Source of the DNA: a virus | Reading direction: 5' to 3' (one strand) | DNA length: 35,826 nucleotides | Virus record (IMG/VR): IMGVR_UViG_3300021092_003656 | Location: 1-35,826 of that record | Part shown: piece by piece, positions 31,241 to 35,826 of the stretch | Numbering within the stretch: the first letter of the stretch is position 1 | Layout of the letters: every line of letters starts with the position of its first letter | Notes under the pieces: generated by a model | The model's input: the letters and a program-made list of their open reading frames with translations, nothing else | Databases searched by the model: none | What the model was told of the DNA's origin: nothing | Position numbers and translations under genes: made by a program

Positions 31241-31863
31241 TTTTTTAATCGATTAAAGATAGCCTCTTTACTTTGATCTGCAATATTTGGTAATAAAGAA
31301 TGAAACCCCTTTGCATTATTTTTTAACAATGCTGCACGTGCATCTGTCGCAGACGCTAGTCGAGAAATATCTTTCATAGCAATACTTTGTACGTTTTTTC
31401 CTTGGAAAATCTCTTTACTTGGTCCATAGAATGATTTAAATCTTTCTGTATCTTCTTGACTTGCATAAAGGTTAACACTGTAAGGTGGGTTAAACTTTCT
31501 TAACAAATCTGCTATTTCTGTTGCCGCAGGTAGAGGGGTAGGGGCTCTAGGTGTGGGGGTAAAAACACCATTGTTAAGGATGTCTGTAATTTGATATATA
31601 GTTAAAACAGGGGACCCTTGAACTGAAAACACATACAAGTTTTTTGGTAGATACTGTTTATAAGTCTCCCAGACAAACATTGAGTCGTCGGCTGATATGT
31701 TATCTCTATCTATTTTTGAAACTAAAATTACTGCTGCATCATTAATTGTTGCAGCTTGTTTTGCAGTATCAAAATGGCCTTTGTGAGGCGGTTTAAATGC
31801 TCCAGGAAAAAAACCTATACTACTACCATTTTGTTCTGTAAGAAATTGTTTAAATGGTTTCAT
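31237..31863 (-). CDS. Nucleotidylyltransferase (NMNAT-like) with capsid-targeting-like N-terminus
   Basis: 208 residues. MKPFKQFLTEQ is nearly the same start as the downstream gene. GAFKPPHKGH (21-30) is the (T/H)xGH nucleotide-binding motif of nucleotidylyltransferases (H27, H30), and SATDARAALL (about 167-176) matches the ISxTxxR motif. NMN adenylyltransferase and cytidylyltransferases are the closest functional classes. It overlaps the next upstream gene by 14 nt and the downstream one by 4. The substrate is not determined. Confidence 0.75.
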   Translation of the reverse strand: MKPFKQFLTEQNGSSIGFFPGAFKPPHKGHFDTAKQAATINDAAVILVSKIDRDNISADDSMFVWETYKQYLPKNLYVFSVQGSPVLTIYQITDILNNGVFTPTPRAPTPLPAATEIADLLRKFNPPYSVNLYASQEDTERFKSFYGPSKEIFQGKNVQSIAMKDISRLASATDARAALLKNNAKGFHSLLPNIADQSKEAIFNRLKK

Positions 31864-33019
31864 TACTAGCTATTTTTTGCTTGATCTTTACACTTCCTGA
31901 ACTTATTGTATCAAAAGCAAGATAGGTATTTAACTTACTATGCGGAATGTATTGAAAGCCTTGGCTGTTTACTGCAAATAACCCATCATTTGGAAATAAA
32001 TTCTCAACAATATCTTGAGTTTTATCTTGAATTAGCTTAAGCATTCCTGACAAATTAAGTGCTATTATTTGCTTTCTAAAAGATAATTCATCAGTACATT
32101 TTTTAAATTCCTTACATCTCTTTTGAATTAATGCCCTATCAATTTTCTCTGCCTCTTTTTTGAAAAATTCTTTTTCTTTCTCATCACCTTGTACGCTGTA
32201 ATGTTTATTGATAGTATCGGCGATATCCCTTACAGCTGGATTAGGTGTACCTTCTTCATTGCCTGTTGCGACTTGTGTAGAGGCAATCTCGTTTAATACA
32301 TCAACTAATTGTTTTAAGGAAAAAATTACGTAAGGGCGCTCTTCTTTATATTGACCTAAATTTAAAATAGGAGAAATAAGAATACCTTTAGAGAGCTCTC
32401 TTGGGGCTTTACGCTTTATGTCATTTAAATATTCATCTAAGCTCCACCTGTCTTTAATAGCGTCAAAATGTCCCTTTTGACTTTTTCTGTTAAGAATAGT
32501 GCTTTTTACTGTATTGCTATTTAGAATCATATTGTTTATGGTCTGCTTACCCTGGGCGTCTAGCGTATTAAATTCCTTTAGTATAGCATCTAACAATTCT
32601 ATTGTCGAATTAAGGATATCTGTAAAAACCCCGGTTCCTTCCGTTCCTGTACGTACAGCTTTAGTTAATTCTTTTACCTCATACTTGCGTTTATCTGGTC
32701 CTACCACGTCAAAAGAAGCTCCCCCGCCTTGTATAATTCTACCAGATGCTTTATCCACTTGTTCCTTAGTCTTGAACCCATACAATATACATGCTATACT
32801 GTATTCTCCTCTACCAGTACCTTCCTTATCCCCACCTGCTGTTTTTTGAAATAAATCTGGAGATATATCGTATTCTGTCCACGGTGTTTGAGGTACATAT
32901 TCATCACCCGGCACAAAAACTTTGACCGGGGGTGTATTTACCTGTTGTCTAGGCAGCGGAGGCACAGTTATGCCGGCTACGTCTTCAAAATATAGGTCTT
33001 TTAGGGATATGTAAGCCAC
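31850..33019 (-). CDS. Unknown protein, possible PD-(D/E)XK-like core
   Basis: 389 residues, GTG start. TATAAATA, the exact T4 late consensus, lies 4 nt before the GTG. The start AYISLKDLYFEDV is a weaker targeting-like helix. GRGEYSIACILYG (E72), then GASFDVVGPDKRKYEVKEL with D104 and E114-V-K116, match the E, D, ExK order of PD-(D/E)XK nucleases. The rest is helical and charged. The first gene of a three-gene operon with the NMNAT-like and KxDG proteins. Nuclease activity is a hypothesis. Confidence 0.6.
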   Translation of the reverse strand: MAYISLKDLYFEDVAGITVPPLPRQQVNTPPVKVFVPGDEYVPQTPWTEYDISPDLFQKTAGGDKEGTGRGEYSIACILYGFKTKEQVDKASGRIIQGGGASFDVVGPDKRKYEVKELTKAVRTGTEGTGVFTDILNSTIELLDAILKEFNTLDAQGKQTINNMILNSNTVKSTILNRKSQKGHFDAIKDRWSLDEYLNDIKRKAPRELSKGILISPILNLGQYKEERPYVIFSLKQLVDVLNEIASTQVATGNEEGTPNPAVRDIADTINKHYSVQGDEKEKEFFKKEAEKIDRALIQKRCKEFKKCTDELSFRKQIIALNLSGMLKLIQDKTQDIVENLFPNDGLFAVNSQGFQYIPHSKLNTYLAFDTISSGSVKIKQKIASNETI

Positions 33020-33023
33020 TTGT

Positions 33024-33031
33024 TATTTATA
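33024..33031 (-). promoter_or_regulatory. TATAAATA box, exact T4 late consensus
   Basis: Minus-strand TATAAATA, then ACAA and GTG at 33019. This is the best match to the T4 late promoter in the window. Confidence 0.62.
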
Positions 33032-33067
33032 TGTTAATAAACTAAGTAAACAGGTAAACCTTTACAT

Positions 33068-33952
33068 TTACTCTGGAGTTAGATGAGTAATTGTGCCCTC
33101 TGGGGCGCTTAATAGCTTAATGTCTGGAGGAAATACGGCAACACCACCATATTTCTTTGATTCACAATGATAATAATCCCCTACCCATTCATCACAATTA
33201 AATATAACACCTTTAACGAACTTTACTTCTTGCTCCCGTCCATCTCTTGTGCATAATAAAGTCTGGTCTTTAGTCAGCTGAATCTTTATAGGGCCTTTAC
33301 CGACCACTTCTCCTGCGCTTTCAAGCCCAAATTTACGGGCTTGGTGATATTCTTGATCTGATAGGCCTTTTTTATCTTCACTGAAAGCTGATGCCAATTT
33401 TGCAAATACTTGCTTCTCGTCTAAATGCCCTGGAAGTACAGCCACAAAATCACCACTATCGGTGGACATAATAAACATATTGTTCTTAAATTCTCTGTAT
33501 TCTTGAGGAAAAGTATCTGCAAAATCTTCATCATTCTCCATGTCTTCAATTGTTCTGTCTACTACATCTTGCAAGCTCTGGGCTTGCTCGTGGTCCACTT
33601 CACTCAAATCAAAACCTACATCACTGGTGTTATCTACACCTCCACTTACTACTGTGAATTTTTTTACAATGCTTTGAGCATCTTCGCTTTTTGAAAAAGC
33701 GTCTGCCTTTAAATAAGATAGTTTTTTAGATTTAATATCATCTAGAATATACTTCTTAAAAACTTCTAATGAACCATCAAGCAATCTTTCTAAGTGTGCC
33801 GATCTACTGGTAATAGGATACTCATGTAATTTATCTAAGAATAAACTAGCCCATTGTTTGGCCAATTCTTTATGAAAGGTGTCTATGTTAGTATCTTCTG
33901 CCTCTTTAATACTATTATAAGCCTCAAACAATAACTTAATGTCCCTATTCAT
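33068..33952 (-). CDS. Virion-associated protein of unknown function
   Basis: 294 residues. A helical, targeting-like start (MNRDIKLLFEAYNSIKEAED), then an acidic helical region (about 20-130) and a C-terminal beta-rich domain (about 230-290: VKFVKGVIFNCDEWVGDYYH, GGVAVFPPDIKLL). No catalytic motif seen. AATAAATA lies 5 nt before the ATG. Part of the minus-strand head-protein cluster; role inferred from neighbours. Confidence 0.6.
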   Translation of the reverse strand: MNRDIKLLFEAYNSIKEAEDTNIDTFHKELAKQWASLFLDKLHEYPITSRSAHLERLLDGSLEVFKKYILDDIKSKKLSYLKADAFSKSEDAQSIVKKFTVVSGGVDNTSDVGFDLSEVDHEQAQSLQDVVDRTIEDMENDEDFADTFPQEYREFKNNMFIMSTDSGDFVAVLPGHLDEKQVFAKLASAFSEDKKGLSDQEYHQARKFGLESAGEVVGKGPIKIQLTKDQTLLCTRDGREQEVKFVKGVIFNCDEWVGDYYHCESKKYGGVAVFPPDIKLLSAPEGTITHLTPE

Positions 33953-33957
33953 AATAT

Positions 33958-33965
33958 TATTTATT
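33958..33965 (-). promoter_or_regulatory. AATAAATA late-promoter-like box
   Basis: Minus-strand AATAAATA, then ATATT and the ATG at 33952. Confidence 0.5.
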
Positions 33966-34019
33966 GACCACCAACTTCCTTATTAGTAATAACGTCAATA
34001 GTATTAGAATACTTTTTAA

Positions 34020-34364
34020 TTATTTCGTATTTACATCCAAATCAATAGCTTCTACTTGCATTAACTTGACAATCTTATCTAAAATCTCAGACGCGTTTTT
34101 TGCATTTACTTCTGGTAACTCCTTAATTGTCTTTAATCCTAGATCATCAGGGTTCATAAACAAGGCTTTACGGATAAGATTAATTAAAAATACTTCGCCT
34201 TCAGGTGTTAATGGCTTCTGCTGAGGCGGTTCAGCTGGAGGAACAGCAGCAGCCGGCGCCGGTGCAGCTACAGGAGCTTCCGGAGCAGGTATGTTTAAAT
34301 CTTGAGGAGGTACTTGCTCGAAAAGCTCTCTATATTTTGTTTCTAGTAATTTATTAAATTTCAT
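34020..34364 (-). CDS. Small Pro/Ala-rich phage protein, targeting-like N-terminus
   Basis: 114 residues. MKFNKLLETKYRELFEQ, then a Pro/Ala-rich linker (PAPEAPVAAPAPAAAVPPAE), then a compact helical domain (EVFLINLIRKALFMNPDDLG to VKLMQVEAIDLDV). It starts in the ATGA overlap with the gene upstream and shares its helix-linker-helix style, so the pair may work together. Perhaps a head core or scaffold-like protein; no family recognised. Confidence 0.62.
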   Translation of the reverse strand: MKFNKLLETKYRELFEQVPPQDLNIPAPEAPVAAPAPAAAVPPAEPPQQKPLTPEGEVFLINLIRKALFMNPDDLGLKTIKELPEVNAKNASEILDKIVKLMQVEAIDLDVNTK

Positions 34365-34717
34365 ACCGCTGGAACCGACGGCACTGCTGTCGTTGGGGTA
34401 GCGGCTAATTCACTCGATGTTTGTTTAAGCTTATTTGTTGCGTCCATTGCCTTTTTCTTAAGGGCATCCGCTACTTGCTTATAAACATTATCTAATTCTT
34501 CTTTTTTCTTAGCCAATTCCGGGTCAATTTGAACATCAAGAGTGTCTTGTATGGCTTTACCTAGATTACTACCTGGCTTAGTACCTGTTATTGATGTAGA
34601 GGGTGTGGTTGCAACTGTTGAAGATGGTGTTGTGGGTGTAACATATTCTTCCACCCATTGAGGCTTTTCAACTTCTAGTTTATTATATTCTTCTGCTAGC
34701 TTAGCTAAAAACTTCAT
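34361..34717 (-). CDS. Small Thr/Pro-rich phage protein, targeting-like N-terminus
   Basis: 118 residues. MKFLAKLAEEYNKLEVE, then a Thr/Ser/Pro-rich stretch (PTTPSSTVATTPSTSITG), a charged helix (PELAKKKEELDNVYKQVADA) and a Thr/Ala-rich tail. CATAAATA lies 7 nt before the ATG. Followed by the related-looking gene in ATGA overlap. Role unknown; disorder plus helices suits a head core or assembly protein. Confidence 0.6.
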   Translation of the reverse strand: MKFLAKLAEEYNKLEVEKPQWVEEYVTPTTPSSTVATTPSTSITGTKPGSNLGKAIQDTLDVQIDPELAKKKEELDNVYKQVADALKKKAMDATNKLKQTSSELAATPTTAVPSVPAV

Positions 34718-34724
34718 TATATTA

Positions 34725-34732
34725 TATTTATG
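34725..34732 (-). promoter_or_regulatory. CATAAATA late-promoter-like box
   Basis: Minus-strand CATAAATA, 7 nt before the ATG at 34717. Confidence 0.45.
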
Positions 34733-35261
34733 CTACAAACAACCCTAATTTGATCTTAATGTTTTGAGATATATCCTCTTGTAGCTTATGTATTTTGTAT
34801 TTCTTAAGATAAGAATAGAGTTTTGTAAGGTTAGGTGTACCGCGCTTATATAAATTATTAGTTATTCTTGCTTTAAGTTCTTTACTTTCTCCCGTATTCT
34901 TGCCAAGTATGTTCTGAAAGTCTGCTTGAGATAAATCTGTATTAAGAAAATTAATTGATAAAATATTAAAAATATTTCTAAAACTGTTGTATATAAAAAT
35001 ATCTTCTCCGCTAAAATGTTGAGAGATTATTTTTGTTGGAAGCAAGAAAACAGTCTTAACATTGATACTATTACCAAGAGAATCTGTAAAAAACGAGGCC
35101 ACCCTGTATACTATAAACTGTCTTTTTAAACGATTATTCTTTTCAAGCCCATACTTAATAACATCCTCTGTCAATTGTGGCTCTATTTCCCTATCAAAAA
35201 TAACTTGACAACTTGCAAATCGTATGCCAAGGTTTTTATCTTCAAAATAAACTCCTCTCAT
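34728..35261 (-). CDS. Hypothetical protein
   Basis: 177 residues. A beta-rich N-terminal half (VYFEDKNLGIRFASCQVIFD, KRQFIVYRVASFFTD, VKTVFLLPTKI) and a helical basic C-terminal half (LTKLYSYLKKYKIHKLQED). No membrane segment and no known motif. It has a near-consensus promoter (TTGACT-N16-TATAAT) with the -10 box 6 nt before the ATG. Function unknown. Confidence 0.62.
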   Translation of the reverse strand: MRGVYFEDKNLGIRFASCQVIFDREIEPQLTEDVIKYGLEKNNRLKRQFIVYRVASFFTDSLGNSINVKTVFLLPTKIISQHFSGEDIFIYNSFRNIFNILSINFLNTDLSQADFQNILGKNTGESKELKARITNNLYKRGTPNLTKLYSYLKKYKIHKLQEDISQNIKIKLGLFVA

Positions 35262-35267
35262 CTTTAA

Positions 35268-35295
35268 ATTATAAAAGAATTTTAGTACTAGTCAA
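35268..35295 (-). promoter_or_regulatory. Near-consensus sigma70 promoter, leaderless layout
   Basis: Minus strand: TTGACT (35295-35290), 16-nt spacer, TATAAT (35273-35268), then TTAAAG and the ATG at 35261. The -35 covers the last codons of the GIY-YIG gene. Confidence 0.65.
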
Positions 35296-35308
35296 TACTA
35301 AAATTCTT
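35272..35308 (-). terminator. 13-bp inverted repeat, possible terminator of the GIY-YIG gene
   Basis: AAGAATTTTAGTA (35275-35287) and its exact reverse complement (35296-35308) with an 8-nt loop. It overlaps the GIY-YIG stop and the downstream promoter. TTTT follows on minus, but the stem is AT-rich, so termination strength is uncertain. Confidence 0.45.
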
Positions 35309-35704
35309 AGGCGGCGTCCCTATCCTGACATTTAGAATGCCATTATAATAATCATCTCTTAAGATTACATCTCTTTCTATCTGCTCTTTTATTTCTCTAT
35401 ATCCTAATTCCCATTTAGACCCACATGCATGTAATATAGTAAAAGTAAATTTGTCTTTACCGTACTTTTCAATATCTTCATTAAGCTCTTTTGACGACCC
35501 TGTATAGCTTTTCCAATCAGACTCTTTTATTTCTATTCTTTTATTTTTCTTGCCCTTTAAGGGTTTACGCTTTAGTTTACTCTGACATTGCTTTTTACCT
35601 ACATATTTTCTACCTGTAACTGTATTGCATATCTCATAAATGAATCCAAATGACGATTCATTAAAAGATATACCCTCTTTTAAAATCCAATGACCTAGGT
35701 CCAT
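35288..35704 (-). CDS. GIY-YIG endonuclease, probable free-standing homing nuclease
   Basis: 138 residues. GFIYEICN (20-27) and RKYVGKKQ (32-39) form the GIY-YIG signature, followed by SDWKSYTGSSKELNEDIEKYG as in phage GIY-YIG proteins. Free-standing homing enzymes of this type cut the same site in related phages lacking the gene. No separate DNA-binding domain is seen beyond the basic stretch KRKPLKGKKNKR. The ATG overlaps the TGA of the gene upstream, and TTTAAATA lies 6 nt before it. Confidence 0.82.
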   Translation of the reverse strand: MDLGHWILKEGISFNESSFGFIYEICNTVTGRKYVGKKQCQSKLKRKPLKGKKNKRIEIKESDWKSYTGSSKELNEDIEKYGKDKFTFTILHACGSKWELGYREIKEQIERDVILRDDYYNGILNVRIGTPPKNFSID

Positions 35705-35826
35705 CAGAAGTATTTAAACTTATTTCTTCTTTGTACAAGTATTTTATTTTTTTTGCCTTTTACTTTAAAAAGAGGTTTGGCCAAAAATGCTGCACCGGGT
35801 GCGTAAAAATCAGTATTGCCGACATC
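35704..35826 (-). CDS. C-terminal end of an unidentified gene, cut by window edge
   Basis: The last 40 codons of a minus-strand gene, open to the window edge and ending at TGA (35704-35706), which overlaps the GIY-YIG ATG. The visible end is basic (LFKVKGKKNKILVQRRNKF). Too short to identify. Confidence 0.6.
   Translation of the reverse strand, partial: DVGNTDFYAPGAAFLAKPLFKVKGKKNKILVQRRNKFKYF

Noticed and set aside
32499-32849. Plus-strand 116-codon frame in the 31850-33019 gene
   Set aside because: Antisense shadow with Ser/Pro/Val-rich sequence; the minus frame has the promoter box, overlap coupling and motifs.

Overview
This AT-rich window looks like part of the genome of a large tailed phage of the T4-like (myovirus) kind, most likely marine with a Gram-negative host. 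The evidence is a T4 RNase H-type 5'-3' exonuclease, PhoH, a free-standing GIY-YIG endonuclease, a cluster of small proteins whose N-termini resemble T4 capsid-targeting peptides, AATAAATA boxes like T4 late promoters, and several lipoproteins in a lysis cassette. No integrase, repressor or bacterial housekeeping gene is visible. Both window edges cut through genes.

Layout. 1-1546 (+): DNA repair and replication (UvdE-like endonuclease, 5'-3' exonuclease). 1530-4097 (-): lysis and envelope cassette with a membrane-anchored cysteine-peptidase-like protein, an M15 endolysin, three lipoproteins, a short coiled-coil protein and a holin-like protein. 4104-4414 (+): a stand-alone unit for a small basic protein, unusually GC-rich, with its own promoter, strong Shine-Dalgarno site and terminator. 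4448-5104 (+): a small unknown gene and a one-piece tmRNA gene with a 38-codon tag frame. 5119-14961 (+): adhesion and tail region with a 2048-residue repeat-rich fibre, an Ig-like protein and a subtilisin-like protease. 14966-21039: eight glycosyltransferase-like genes, seven on minus and one GT-D type on plus. 21100-28861: glycine-rich tail-tip protein, P-loop kinase, QueE, PhoH, QueD, FolE and unknowns. 28851-35826 (mostly -): head or virion-associated proteins, including a KxDG nucleotidyltransferase-like protein, an NMNAT-like nucleotidylyltransferase and a possible PD-(D/E)XK protein, then a GIY-YIG gene and a cut gene.

How it fits together. FolE, QueD and QueE supply three steps of 7-deazaguanine (preQ0) synthesis, probably for DNA or tRNA modification. 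QueC and the inserting enzyme are not in this window. The fibre, Ig-like protein, protease and glycine-rich protein probably build the host-contact apparatus, and the sugar transferases may decorate virion or host surface. Several enzymes share an MK-S/P-F-KQF-L-x-E start, which suggests they are packaged and injected with the DNA.

Most stand-alone genes lack a Shine-Dalgarno site. Instead they carry a promoter-like box (TATAATAA or AATAAATA) 4-8 nt before the start codon, which predicts leaderless or nearly leaderless transcripts. All calls come from reading the sequence; no database search was run.
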